In this document: piece after piece, positions 51,768-62,448 of the stretch
Layout: every line of letters starts with the position of its first letter
How positions within the stretch are numbered: position 1 is the first letter of the stretch
Assembly (NCBI GenBank): GCA_922989275.2
Contig: OV277861.1
Span: 38,876,623-38,940,622, forward strand
Source: Gari tellinella
Lineage: Eukaryota > Mollusca > Bivalvia > Cardiida > Psammobiidae
Length of the DNA stretch: 64,000 bases
Reading direction: 5' to 3'
Made by a program: the position numbers and the translations under genes
The notes under the pieces: generated by a model
What the model saw: the letters and a program-made list of their open reading frames with translations, nothing else
The model's database searches: none
Told to the model about the DNA's origin: nothing

Positions 51768-54700
51768 CACGGTGTATAAACCTGTACGTGTTGTTTGAGC
51801 TCCGTACTGGTAGCTGCTGAGCACTGAATCGAGAAATGTCACAATGGCGAACTTGCGAGACCGCTAAGGGGTGAGTAAATCCCATTCTGCAGACATTCAA
51901 ACATTGATTTCAATGCTGAACCTATGTCATACCTGTTTAGATATGTTGCAGGTGTGAAAGTTTCAACGTATTGAGTTGGTGTCTTGAATTTATCTTGTTG
52001 AATTTTCTCGGATACTGGCGTAGGCTCACCGTGTTTTCGATAGCGTTGTCATAAAGACCCAGTCGTTTTTGCCATTTAAACGACAGTTTCTACATCTTAA
52101 ACAACACATTTTATTATCAAAATATAATTGATATCTACTGATACGATTCTATGGAAATGATATATTTGAATGTGCAGTTTAAACGCCAGAAATCATGTAA
52201 ACAATGCGAAGCAAATTGTACGGTCAGCTCTAGAGGAAATGTATCATCAGCTGTGAAAATGAATGAAAACGTTTGTACGGTCAGCTCATGAGCGTTTTCT
52301 TTCTTTTATGCGAAGCTAGATTTAGCTGTTATTACTGCGACCAAGTTTTCGACGTTTTCTCTGCAGCCGTCAGTCACCGTGCCAAGAACCATAAAGCAAA
52401 AACTCTTTAGGTAAAAATACTTAATTTGGAACATTACCAGGGCACACAATACACAAAAAAACTGCTAAATTAATCCATCTGAGTTCGAAAAAGAAAACCA
52501 AAAGTGATTCCAAACAACCAAACAGTAACAGTAAAAGTTTCAAGAAAACCATAAATAACACCAAGTCCAATAATACAAAAAAGAATAAAGCTCCACGTCA
52601 CCCAAATAGCACTTGATTTCTTGGCTGCAGACAATTACGGAGATGGTGATAAAGAAGAAGAACTTTCGAAACTTAGTTTGCAAACACCCACAGGCAAATT
52701 ACTCGGAAGAGGAGAGTCATGGAGAAGTAAGAAAGGGTAGTAGTACGACTAAAACATTACTTGACTTGTTGCCAATGGTTGTAGAGAACATTTACGAGTG
52801 CAGGCATCTAGAAAATAGTCATCCGTCTTTTTTTGAAAACTAAAAACTAAAACAAAATTTAAGAATTATGATAATACTAAGAAACGCCTAACTGCACTTT
52901 TTAGTACAGAAGTCCAATAAAGGACAATAACTTTGTACTTTTTGGAACCACTCGTATGAAAAATATGACACCCACATATCTATTTAATAATTAATCACCT
53001 TCACCTATCCCGTAGTCATGTCGGACCATTGGGGCACCATATATTTCTTGACAACCAGCTTTCTCCATTCCCCTCTGTTTTCTGCCATCCGCACCCTTTC
53101 CTTTAGACTTAAATCTGTCCACTCCGTTATGTTATCTTTCCATCGCTTGCTCTGTCTGTCTCTCCTTCTTCCTCCCTGAATTGTGCCTGGTAATATTGTC
53201 TTTGAAAGCCCTGTTGATCTCGTCATATGCCCGTACCATCTCATTTTACGTTGCTTGACAATTTTTAATAAATCTTCGAGAGGTCCAATGGCTTCTTTGA
53301 TCCTGTTTCGAACTACTTCATTTGAGATGTGTTCTTTGTATGATATACAAAGTGTTTTTCTGAAACACCTCCCTAACGAACTAATTATTCGCTCCAAGTC
53401 TGCATTCAAGGTCCAAGTCTCGCTGGCATATAGGAATATGGACATGACAAGTGAACGCATCAACCTTATTTTCGAGCTGAGGCTTATATTTCGATCATTC
53501 CATATTAATGTTACTTTGCGAGTGCTGCTGTGGTCTGAGCGGCTCTTGCAAGTATCTCGGATTTCGACCCCTGGTCAGAAACTGTCGCACCCATGCAGGT
53601 ACTTAAAACTATCTACGCAATCAAGCTTCTCCCCATTGACCATGATTTCAGTGCTGATACCAATGATGTTGTTGGTCAGCAGTTTTGTCTTTTTTGCGCT
53701 GATTTGTTGCCAAATTCGGCAGATGTCTTGTAAAGGCTTTCAACTAGATTAGATAGCTCCTCTTCCTTCCCTGCTATACCATCTATGTCATCTGCAAAGC
53801 GCAAGTTCGTGATTGTCCTCCCACCGATGCTAACCGTTCCGTCGTGGTATGCCAAAGCATCCGACATAATTCTCTCTAGGAATATGCTGAAGAGTGTTGG
53901 GGAGAGTAAACAACCCTGTCTCACCCCACTATTATGTAAAGTTTGACGTCAATCGGTAAAGAAATGTAAAAGAAGTTGCATCAAAAATATGTGTCAAGGG
54001 CAGACCGATGAACGAATTAACTAACAAACTGGCTCCTCTACCCTTCTAGAAGTTCGTTTATAGAGCATTAAACCAAGATAATTACAGTATACATAACATA
54101 TCTCAATTTCAAAATTGAGAGCTTCTGTATAGCAGAAGTTATCCACCGGAAAAGAAAGTGATGCACTGGGGAATGACTGAATGGTATTGATGCATTTCAG
54201 TAAATTATGTGCAAGACACTTTTAATGATAAAACTTTTCATAAATGAAAAATATCCTGAACAGTGTCGGTCAAACATGGGTTTTATGCAGAACAATAGAA
54301 AATGTTTTAAAGGGGGATAGCTCTCAAAATATTAACTCAAAGTTATTAACATTGTGCAAGGCACTTTCATTCACCAGTCGCTTTCCATTAATATAGGTAT
54401 ATTTCATATATGGCTATTCAAACTCTGACAAGAATGGATGGGTCCAAGGATTTTTAAATTATCTTAGATTTACAGTGATTAATTCAGCTGCGAGTTCCGA
54501 GACCTATATACTCATTAAAATTGCCAAAGACTCACTTGTCAAGATTCATAATAGTTTGGCCATTATATAATATTTAAATCTGAAAAACTAAATGTTTTGC
54601 CCAAGGGACTCATAGTTTACAAATTGTGCACCCCAGGAAGTATTTTTAATTGCAAACGACTTAAATTACCACAGAATTATAAATATTCTTGAAAAACACT

Positions 54701-55445
54701 TTAATGTCGTCTACGGAATAATGGATGGTTTTTGACAGTAGATCAATTTATATCTGTTCGAAATAGAATGAAGTGGGAAAATATTATTTATACGCAATAT
54801 CTGTGTTTTAATAAATGTATATAATAGTTTGATACATTTTCTTTATAATGACTTCATGATTTGAAATTTAAGGCATTTTTTAACAGAAGAACACATAAAC
54901 AGACAATTCTGATTTTGAGCTGACGGTACACATATGCTCGCAGCTGATGATACAGTGTCAGCCGTGTTTGAAATAGCTGACCGTACAAAACACCATCAAT
55001 TCTTCTGATCAAAAATGCAAATTGCGACCATACTTTCAAAAAACGAATAAAGCTATCACATCGCATCAATTGGATTTACTCTGGAAATCATATTTGTTTT
55101 GATAAAACAGTATAAACAAGGATAGATGCTGTATAAAATGCAATGTTTTGACGACATCCAAAAGAATTCCGAGTGAGCCACCAGTTGATTTATGCCTCGA
55201 AATAGATATGTAGATGTATAGATTGTACCAAAGACGGTCGCGATTGGTTTATCATTCTCTCCGGTATTTGAAAATCATGCTTACCGACAAGACTTTTCAT
55301 TTAAAGAGAGGAAAATAAATAGGAACTCGTGTCACATACCTGTTGTTTTCCGCCTTTGCGTCGCTTCGAGGCTCAAAAACAACCAGTACAGAGCTCAAAG
55401 TATCCGTACAAAGCTCAAAGTACGCATACAGGTTTATACACCGTG
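51768..55445. mobile_element. Candidate Transib/RAG-type element, 3678 bp, 5-bp duplication
   Basis: The left end CACGGTGTATAAACCTGTA (51768) is identical over 19 bases to the reverse complement of the right end (55427-55445). Similarity then continues patchily (TTTGAGCT, CGTACTGG). AGTAA lies directly outside both ends (51763-51767, 55446-55450). Transib and RAG-like transposons make 5-bp duplications and begin CAC-type heptamers (family knowledge). Subterminal inverted segments also pair (52219-52290 with 54915-54985: ACGGTCAGCT, TGTATCATCAGCTG, GTACGGTCAGCT). No transposase or DDE motif is visible in the short ORFs (52613-52843 plus, 55069-54854 minus). An RTE fragment is nested inside. 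Confidence 0.6.
52990..53938 (-). pseudogene. RTE-like LINE, 5'-truncated, frameshifted
   Basis: Minus strand from 53938: VRQGCLLSPTLFSIFLERI, GTVSIGGRTITNLRFADDID (FADD near 53790), then a frameshift near 53705 and a KLLTNN...MVNGEKLDCVDSFKYL segment, a second break, then the intact 152-codon tail (53463-53005): SIFLYASETWTLNADLERI, FRKTLCISYKEH, RKMRWYGHMTRS, GTIQGGRRRDRQSKRW. The tail is typical of RTE/BovB-group ORF2. It starts just at GVRQGC, a 5' truncation, and has no endonuclease. Confidence 0.8.
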
Positions 55446-55450
55446 AGTAA

Positions 55451-56185
55451 AATTTAAGTTAAATATACACATTTTAAACTATATTAAATGTACCAGATAT
55501 TTATGTTTTCATGTTTCTTAACAAGATAACAAAGTCCTCTGGCTACTTTGTCTATCCTTCTCTCCGTACGTTTGTCACAGAATGACTAAAACATTTTATG
55601 GAAAGCAACCCATGAACTCAATAACGAGAGTATGTTGGAGTATAATAAAGCTAATTGTCAGATTTCATAAAGTGTTAACTGGGAAATATCGAACTTTGTA
55701 TGATGGATTTTGCATATAGAAACAATTTACAATTTTTATTCATATACAACGCATAATAATTATTTGGACCCTAAAAATTGCCTCATCTTTTTAAAAAAGT
55801 AAAATCTTTACCAAATTTAAACAAACGATCCAACGCTAAGTATTGATTTAAAACACAAAAAGTAATTAACATGGTATAGATATACCCGTCCGTATACCAC
55901 ATCCATGCCTACCGGTTATAATTGTTCTGTATTGTTTGTAATTATAAATAGCGTTTTATGTCACTTTCGGTCAATCAGAAACGTCAAAATATCCCTGTCT
56001 CTGTATGACTGAAAGAACATGCCTGTTCTGCATATCACAGAATTTATTAAAAGCATCATCACACCTATTTATTACACTTGACATGAGGTAAAGAGGCGGA
56101 TCTCGATTCTAATATCTTGGGAAAATTGATACAAATGTGCTTGTATTTCATAAAAGATGTGCTTTATTGTCTCTTAAAATTTTGG
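55451..56185. other. AT-rich spacer
   Basis: No gene-like ORF. GTGCTTTATTGTCTCTTAAA near 56158 precedes the next repeat. Confidence 0.35.
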
Positions 56186-56400
56186 TCGGAGCATATTTGT
56201 CACATTTCTTTTTCAGTCAGACATTTGCGTTCCTATTTGTCTCACGTCAGACACGTGCGACCGCATCGGTCTTACGTGAGACAAATGTGTTCCGAGACAA
56301 ATGTGCTCCTACAGTGCTTCCTTTTTACAACAACAACCATTGGGAGACAACGAGTGTGTTTTCAGTAGGAGTTGTTATAGACAAGAAATATTATTGTTTG
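56186..56400. repeat. AAATGTGTTCC-type repeat joined to a family C tip
   Basis: TCGGAGCATATTTGTCACAT ... GTCTCACGTCAGACACGTGC, CTTACGTGAGACAAATGTGT, TCCGAGACAAATGTGCTCC forms a foldback (56186-56312). It is followed at the TA by CAGTGCTTCCTTTTTACAAC, CCATTGGGAGACAACGAG (56314-56400), the left part of a family C element. Two overlapping ORFs here (84 and 125 codons) are chance. Confidence 0.6.
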
Positions 56401-57730
56401 GTTTTATTGACCTGTCAACATTTGAATATTCATACATCACTGAAAGGATATATACTTAACAAAATTTCTAATCGGTCACTTTTTAAAGCTATATATGTCT
56501 TTAAATACTAAGTTCACATTTATGATATTTTACACACAATATGATAGGATCTTAGCGCTACTTATTTTTGGATTTATACACGTTTTCCTACTTCGTGAAC
56601 GTCAGAACAACGACGTTGCTTGTTTAGCCTAATTTGCACGTGCAAAGTATGGAAGAAAGAATCTGCCCCCAAGATTACACGAGTATAATCTCAAATGACT
56701 GCCTAGCCCGAAAAACACCTAACATAGCGAGAATGATACACGGAGAGAAGGACAGAGCCGTCGGAATGTCGCACGTCGGTGTATCCTTACGGCAAATAAG
56801 ATTCAACCACCGAGGAATTCCGGAAGTGGAAACAAAACAGGACTAATTTCCATGTATTCCATATAAGGAAATGTTTCTGCCCATTTACATGTGACTAGAA
56901 CTTTTAACCGTAAATTTTCGACCATTTAGGCTGTATAACGCGGAAATTTGACGTCACCGGAAGTTGAGCAGACCGCCCCAGGACACCAAAATGGCGGATA
57001 ACGACATCCCTAAGACCGATACATTGTATTGACACACCCGAGAGACAGATTTCTTTCTGTTACATGGACGGCAAGACAATTTAAGGGTCAACTCGGCCGT
57101 AACGTTACACCCAAGACGGTACGTTATCGGCTGCTAGATGTTGGCAGTCACTGCTGACGGCCCCTTGAAGATGAAGTCATCATCAGACAGCTTGGGCCCG
57201 ATGATACAGATGAGTTTAACCCTACAGGTCACGTTTGCCACATTCTCTAGAAACGTGCTTGTCCCTTACCTCAGCTTCCAAACATTGACGCACTGGAGCG
57301 TGACGTCGTCGATGATTGAGAAAGTTAGGTCATCAATACTTTTGCTGAATTCTTCTCGTCTATGAGAAGTCAATATGAGACTGTTATTGCAGCTGACAAG
57401 GGCAATACTCATTACTAACATTTGGCCTAATAACTCTTGTGACTTTCAAAATATGGGGTCCCTCCACAGAAGTTGTTGTTTAGCTTAGACGGAAATGTGA
57501 TAGCCGACAAATTGTGATAATCTGTTTCCAAAGTGATTACATTGGCATTGTAACACAATAACATGGTTAATTATATCTTCATATTGCTTTTTCTGAATGA
57601 AATATAAGGTGACCGATTAGAAATTTTGTTGAGTATATTTAGCTTCGGTATAAAGTCGATACTTTCCGTTTTAATTTACGGATAGGAACTGAAGGATATT
57701 GTGCATTGTGTGTCAATTTTAAATCAATAA
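56401..57730. other. Spacer, no supported gene
   Basis: Slightly less AT-rich at 56920-57330. ORFs at 56634-56846 and 57138-57365 have no recognisable domain. ACCAAAATGGCGGATAACG at 56986 resembles a start context near a TGACGTCACC-like site (56951), but no ORF of note follows. Confidence 0.35.
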
Positions 57731-57812
57731 TCGAGTTAGCGCAGTTGATAGCGTGTAATGGTATTTGTCAAAGGATAAAATGTTGTGGGTTCGATCCCCG
57801 TTAGGTTTTATT
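57731..57812 (+). ncRNA. tRNA-like sequence (decayed tRNA or SINE head)
   Basis: A-box-like TTAGCGCAGTTGATAGCG and B-box-like GTGGGTTCGATCCCCG lie 46 bases apart, as in tRNAs, with T runs shortly after. The acceptor arms do not pair, so this is not a functional tRNA. More likely a tRNA-derived SINE head or relic. Confidence 0.35.
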
Positions 57813-57998
57813 TCTTTTTTCATTACAACTATTTTTTTTTCTCAAACAGTTAGTTTACTTGAATTGTTCAACAAAGTGATCTATAATACATAATGTACCA
57901 TAGATAACCTAAACGTTACCCTTTTTAAACCATTAAAAGTTTTAAATGTATTTAAAATTTGACCCGATGTGGTCTCTCAAACCTAGATAACAAATGCC

Positions 57999-58180
57999 TT
58001 AACTCATTTATCACTGAAACCTTTAATGGACTCTTCTAAGTTGCAATTAATTCTAGTCAATGTATGACAACTAAATGACAAATAGTGTATCCCTGATCAA
58101 AGGGCTCATTCAGGAACCTTCTGATCGTGGTATTCACTGTTTGTATGGGACAGGTGTATAGGTACACTCTTCGTGAATGA
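57999..58180. repeat. Family B hairpin element, worn
   Basis: TTAACTCATTTATCACTG at the left. Core ACAAATAGTGTATCCCTGAT, CAAAGGGCTCATTCAGGAAC, CTTCTGATCGTGGTATTCAC, TGTTTG (58079-58143), then GTACACTCTTCGTGAATG. The right TTAA end is lost. Confidence 0.65.
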
Positions 58181-58280
58181 TACATAAATCAGATCCAAAG
58201 GGATTTCAATCCATTCTTCTTCTCCTTCTTCCAGACTCGTATACACCAAATAATACAGATACTAATTTTAAAAAAAAAAC

Positions 58281-58350
58281 CTCCGCTGGGTATCGAACTC
58301 ATGGCCATACATGTAACTAAGTAAACACTACTGTACTGTCTCGACCACGA
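58281..58350 (-). ncRNA. tRNA-like sequence, minus strand
   Basis: Minus strand: TGGTCGAGACAGTACAG (A-box-like), ATGGCCATGAGTTCGATACC, CAGCGGAGG, then a T run. B-box GAGTTCGATACCC is good, but the acceptor stems do not pair. Possibly a SINE head, about 500 bp from another tRNA-like piece in the opposite orientation. Confidence 0.3.
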
Positions 58351-58536
58351 AAACATATAGGTATCTAAATCTTATTCTAGATATGAACTTTAGGTTTCAA
58401 CTCTGACCTACCCGTAAAACGTAGCGGAAATAGTCGATATCGACCGAAGCTAAATATAGCGTGTTCAACCAGCGTATAATTATTTAAATTTTGACAGTTT
58501 AATAAAACACAACAATAATAACATTCCAGTCATAAA

Positions 58537-58764
58537 CAAACCGTTTGAATAAAGATCAGAGGCTTCGTGATGTGGTGTTGGATCTGGGTTTTAACTGTTT
58601 GTCACTCGTCGTTATGTTTCTTTTTCTAAATGTCAAATAGGTAACAGACGACAGTTTAAAGCAGACGATATATAGCGGCAGTATCATCATTTGGGGATCA
58701 GCGGCAAGCATTGTTGTAAGAAGGGAATTGTTGTTCGCAGGTCCGTTGTACGGAGGGAGCACTG
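58537..58764 (+). mobile_element. Family C MITE, copy C8, left part lost
   Basis: Worn core AACCGTTTGAATAAAGATCA, GAGGCTTCGTGATGTGGTGT, TGGATCTGGGTTTTAACTGT, then GACGACAGTTTAAAGCAGAC, GATATATAGCGGCAGT and the right tip GTACGGAGGGAGCACTG before TA. Confidence 0.72.
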
Positions 58765-59170
58765 TACCACATATAGTTGTATCCAACAACGCGTTCATTG
58801 CGAAAGTATAGCGTCTATTCCTCTGAAACGTTTCACTAAGACTCACCACGTTTTCACTAGATTGGACGTTCTCAGTCCGGTTACCCGGTCCTTACTTTTT
58901 TAACTAAAGGTTCTCCGTGCTTGTACCGGAAAATGTCTCTGAACGTGTGTGAAGTTTCTGAACTCTACTGTTGTGTTCATGTACAACAATGGACTCATAC
59001 AAAATTAATTTTCAGTCAGAATACCAGAGTGTAAACGAAATGCATTGCAGATTTAACACCAAGTACACTTTTCTCTAAAGTTTATCCAAACTGTTTGGAC
59101 TTTGGAATGCTATCACAAACTTATCCAAAGGATGCAGAACGTTATTTGCTTACCCTACACCCCTGACACT
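58765..59170. other. Spacer
   Basis: No features seen beyond scattered short ORFs. Confidence 0.3.
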
Positions 59171-59635
59171 TTAACCCTTCTCCGCAAAGTTTAATCGTCT
59201 GCTGTAACCCTTTTACCACCGAAATAGCGTCTGCATTGCTAGTGTCGTCTGCAATATTCTGCGAGTCAGCTTTAGGGCTGTTTATACTGAAGAAATGGGT
59301 CCTGATTAGACACCGCGTTACGCGGCTTCTGGTGCCCGTTTTACTAAACTACTTACGCAAAACTTTTGCGTGAGTCAATCTCGTTTTACTCTTATTTTTC
59401 GATCATAAACGTTAGAAAATAGCAAACAACCAGATCAGAGGACGCGCTTAAAGCGCGTCCTCTGATCTGGCTATTTGCTGTTTGTAGCAAGTGATTATAA
59501 AAAATATGAATTAAAAATTAAAATGTTGACTTACGCAAAATTTTTGCGTAAGTAGTTTAGTAAAACGGGCCCCTGGTCATGATCCAAACTATTTGCAAAG
59601 TTTCCATTGTGCGCCGTTGGCAGTGAACGAGTTAA
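59171..59635. mobile_element. Family F MITE split by a family E MITE
   Basis: TTAACCCTTCTCCGC / TAACCCTTTTACCACCG left flank, AGCGTCTGCATTGC, GTCGTCTGCAATATTC, core first arm GGTCCTGATTAGACACCGCG, TTACGCGGCTTCTG, then the insertion, then GGTCATGATCCAAACTATTT, GCAAAG and GCGCCGTTGGCAGTGAACGA, GTTAA. The insertion separates the two arms at the hairpin. Confidence 0.72.
59331..59572. mobile_element. Family E MITE with its own GATCAGA hairpin
   Basis: GGTGCCCGTTTTACTAAACT and AGTAGTTTAGTAAAACGGGC, CC form TIRs, with ACTTACGCAAAACTTTTGCG subterminal. Its centre is another hairpin: AGCAAACAACCAGATCAGAG, GACGCGCTTAAAGCGCGTC, CTCTGATCTGGC, ATTTGCTGTTTG (59414-59488). So the core motif occurs here inside a fifth set of outer ends. 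Confidence 0.8.
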
Positions 59636-60545
59636 ATTGACATTTCAAATTCCTAATGAAGCATAGTGCATTTAAGATTATTTATGAATACTTTGCTACA
59701 ATGTATCTTCCATGATCCATCTGATCTTGGTCTCTACTGGATGCGTATGACAAACGTTCTCTTTAAAGGTACACCGTCATTATGAGCACGCTGCTTTACC
59801 TTTGAATGTTTTGTAACCTTCGGAAAAGAACATACAAAATACATGTAAGGTATTTCCGATTTAAAAAAATATATAATAAAAGTAATTTACCAAGTTATTG
59901 TCTACTTTCAGTCCGAATGACTGAGGGAAAACTTTTTCAGTGTCGATACAGACTCAGTTGATTGATTGTTTTGTGCCATCTAGTGTATCCTTAAGTGATA
60001 TTAATATCATTAAATTGCAGCAAATCGCTCAAACAATTTGTACCTAGATCATTCACCACACAATGTGGAGTGTGGTCGATATTCAAATTGTTTAAAACAC
60101 ACAATTTCTTACAGCAAACATTTAAAAATGCTGCTCTCCAAATATAAGCTGATAGACAAGTATTAGCTATTAAGGATATAACTTTTAGCACTAAAGAATA
60201 ACTCCTCTGATACTACTTAACGCAAAGCTTAACTATAACATTCCGGTTTGACTTAAATTACACAGTATAGACAGTTTGGATCCAGATAGTATGCCACATA
60301 ATCTGAGTATGGATCTGGATTGAAATTGTTTGACACTAATGTTATTTAAGCATACTTTATTCATTTCAATTCATAATGGAAAGACAATAACTTACACGAC
60401 CAGTCGCCGATGTAATAAGTGTACGAGTATATATAATGTATATTTTATTTAATACAGTCAACGTATATTACAATGTAAAAATGTGTTTTTGTGTAAATGA
60501 TAATATGGCAACGTTGTCACACAAATATATTTGAACTATGGTATT
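59636..60545. other. Spacer with one worn family F core
   Basis: 60266-60333: TATAGACAGTTTGGATCCAG, ATAGTATGCCACATAATCTG, AGTATGGATCTGGATTGAAA, TTGTTTG. No gene. Confidence 0.5.
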
Positions 60546-60645
60546 ATGGGCCGGAGGCCTTGAATTGCTAAATAAAATCATTGTCATTGTCATTATCATT
60601 GTCATTGTCATTGTCATTGTCATTGTCATTGTCATTGTCAATGAC
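60546..60645 (+). repeat. LINE 3' end with TTGTCA hexamer array
   Basis: ATGGGCCGGAGGCCTTGAAT, TGCTAAATAAAATC, then about ten CATTGT units (one ATTATC variant). Same terminus as 30520-30580. Upstream coding sequence is not recognisable. Confidence 0.78.
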
Positions 60646-60674
60646 CGCTCAGCCGACTATACATTTATTGCCCT

Positions 60675-60919
60675 GGGGCCTGTTTCATAAAACTTCGTAT
60701 GACAAAAACGGTCGTAAGTCAAAAATTTAAAATCCATTTAGTGTCTGATTTATATATATACTCCTGCCTAGTGACATCTATTTGGAATCGTTTTTTGCAA
60801 GAAGATTCCAAAAGAGATGTCAAAAGACAGGATTGGATGGATAAATAAATAATAATTGAGACTTTAATTATCTGACTTACGACAACATTTATCGAACGAT
60901 GTTTTATGAAGCGGGCCCC
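60675..60919. mobile_element. Family E MITE
   Basis: GGGGCCTGTTTCATAAAACT, TCGTATGACAAAAACGG and TATCGAACGATGTTTTATGA, AGCGGGCCCC. Shares the AATAAATAATAATTGAGAC interior with 33600-33842 and lacks a GATCAGA core. Confidence 0.82.
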
Positions 60920-60934
60920 TGATCATTAAGCCAT

Positions 60935-61554
60935 CTTGCCATATCTGTTTCACGATTGTATCATCCTGTATATGCTTAACAAATAATACCAAAACTATTC
61001 TTCATCCGATTTGTCTGAAAATCAAACAAAGTCTAGTTGTTGCATGCTCAAAAGTGACAGTACATGTAGAGTAGAGAAAACGTTATTCTTTCCCAATAAA
61101 CGCGTTTACGCTAAAACTATTTTTTCCAAATCAAACAGTTTGGAGCCAGATGAGACATCGGGTAACCCGGCGTCTGATCAGGCTCCAAACAGTTTGCCGT
61201 CTAGGTTAAAATCAATAGTCAGAATGGTCAAAAAGTTGTCATTTTCTCTATTATAGTGCAATGCGTTGCGTTTCGTTTCGTTTGCGTTTAAACGGGAAAG
61301 AATAACTTTTTATCCACTGTATTATAACCTTTAACCTAGAGCTGTTTCACACACTGATATGAAGTTTCTGCCCGCTTCGTATCTCTGAAATGATGGACAC
61401 GATGTACTGTACATGCATGCATTCTTACGCCCGCTTATGTTTAAAAAGCTTAGTAGGATCTAAAATAACGTAATTATATTGTTAAAAAAACTTGTTATAT
61501 ACACAATGAAGTTCATTGGTTCAACGGAGGAACAATATGGCCCACAATGGAGAG
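60935..61554. repeat. FReD-flanking segmental duplicate, block B
   Basis: Homologous to 37590-37830 and 38370-38420 (AGTCTAGTTGTTGCATGC, TATTATAACCT, AAGTTCATTGGTTCAACGGA), interrupted by the MITE A16. Lies downstream (in gene sense) of the truncated FReD. Confidence 0.75.
61069..61319 (-). mobile_element. Family A MITE, copy A16, with paralogous empty site
   Basis: GAGTAGAGAAAACGTTATTC to AACTTTTTATCCACTG between TA dinucleotides. Core 61133-61197, AATCAAACAGTTTGGAGCC, AGATGAGACATCGGGTAACC, CGGCGTCTGATCAGGC. Block A reads AAAGTATTATAACC where this element sits. Confidence 0.85.
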
Positions 61555-61700
61555 GACGTTATATCTTTCCAAATAACCGCGTATACGTCACACTATTATT
61601 TTCATTCCAAACGATTTGGAGCCAGATCAGACGCCTGGTAACCCGGCGTCTGATCTGGCTCCAAATCGTTTGCCGCTAAGATTGAAATAAATCTTTGAGA
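61555..61700 (-). mobile_element. Family A MITE, copy A17, right part lost
   Basis: CAATGGAGAGGACGTTATAT, short arm, core CCAAACGATTTGGAGCC, AGATCAGACGCCTGGTAACC, CGGCGTCTGATCTGGC, TCCAAATCGTTTGCC (61606-61673). It carries the same CGATTTGG change in both arms, a compensated pair. Confidence 0.78.
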
Positions 61701-61727
61701 AACTTGGCCTAGTATGAGTTGGACCAG

Positions 61728-62011
61728 TCAGTCGTACTTGTATTCCTTTAGTTTCATAACTGAACATTCAGCTGACCTATAAGCGCCTGTTGTGGTATGC
61801 CAAAAAAGGCCTTTGCCCCGACCGATATCACCGTACTTCCCATTTAGACAGCTCGCTAAACAGCTATTATACCACCAAGCTCCGGTGAATTCCATCGCAC
61901 AGTTTGCGTAATCATTCTTGTCTGAATCCTTATCAAATGTAGGAAACTCACACAAATGATGTTTTGTCAATGAATCTCCAGCAGTTCCACTGTATCCATG
62001 AACAAGCAACA
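61728..62011 (-). pseudogene. FReD exon truncated by a family A half-element
   Basis: Encodes only the last 94 or so FReD residues: LVHGYSGTAGDSLTKHHLCE, FPTFDKDSDKNDYANC, TGAWWYNSCLASCLNGKYG, FSVMKLKEYKYD, stop 61730-61728. Everything before VHGYSGTAG is replaced at about 62012 by the right half of a family A MITE, so the acceptor and the first 120 or so residues are missing. The remaining frame is clean, suggesting recent loss. Confidence 0.82.
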
Positions 62012-62089
62012 CCGGCTCCAAACTGTTCCAATGTAAATTATAGTTTCGCGTAAACGCGTTTATAGGAAAGGATAACGCTTTCTCCACTG
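62012..62089 (+). repeat. Right half of a family A MITE (A18) abutting FReD
   Basis: CCGGCTCCAAACTGTTCCAA, TTATAGTTTCGCGTAAACGC, then ACGCTTTCTCCACTG before TA. The left arm and hairpin are absent. Confidence 0.78.
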
Positions 62090-62212
62090 TATTGTGACCT
62101 AGTATGTTGTTACAATACAATTTTTGAACGATTCAGTCCATCTATTCTACGGATGCCTAATAACATAGTCTACACTCGATAAGGTGTTATTCTTTCCCAA
62201 TAAACATGCTTA

Positions 62213-62424
62213 CAGTGGAGAAAACGCTATTCTTTCCTAATAAACGCGTTTACGCTAAAACTATTATTTATATTGCAATCAGTTTGGAGTCGGATCAGAC
62301 CCGTTTGCCACTCAGATAGAAATAAATGATCAGGATTGTCAATTTGTTGTCTTTTCCACATTTTAGTATAATGCGTTTGTGTACGTTTGCGTTTAAAAGG
62401 GAAAGAATAACGTTTTCTTTACTG
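62213..62424 (-). mobile_element. Family A MITE, copy A19, core arm lost
   Basis: CAGTGGAGAAAACGCTATTC to AACGTTTTCTTTACTG between TA dinucleotides. The core jumps from GTTTGGAGTCGGATCAGACC to CGTTTGCCACTC, losing the right arm. A loose left-arm fragment (TTATTCTTTCCCAATAAAC, 62186-62205) precedes it. Confidence 0.82.
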
Positions 62425-62448
62425 TACGCCAACACTTTTATGTCATAT

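Noticed and set aside
52613..52843. Transposase of the candidate Transib-type element
   Set aside because: The 76 codons show no DDE or RAG1-like motifs, so the element is called non-autonomous.
56117..56511. Two overlapping plus ORFs
   Set aside because: They run across a foldback repeat and a family C MITE tip.
57731..57812. Functional tRNA gene
   Set aside because: Acceptor arms do not pair and the anticodon arm is unconvincing.
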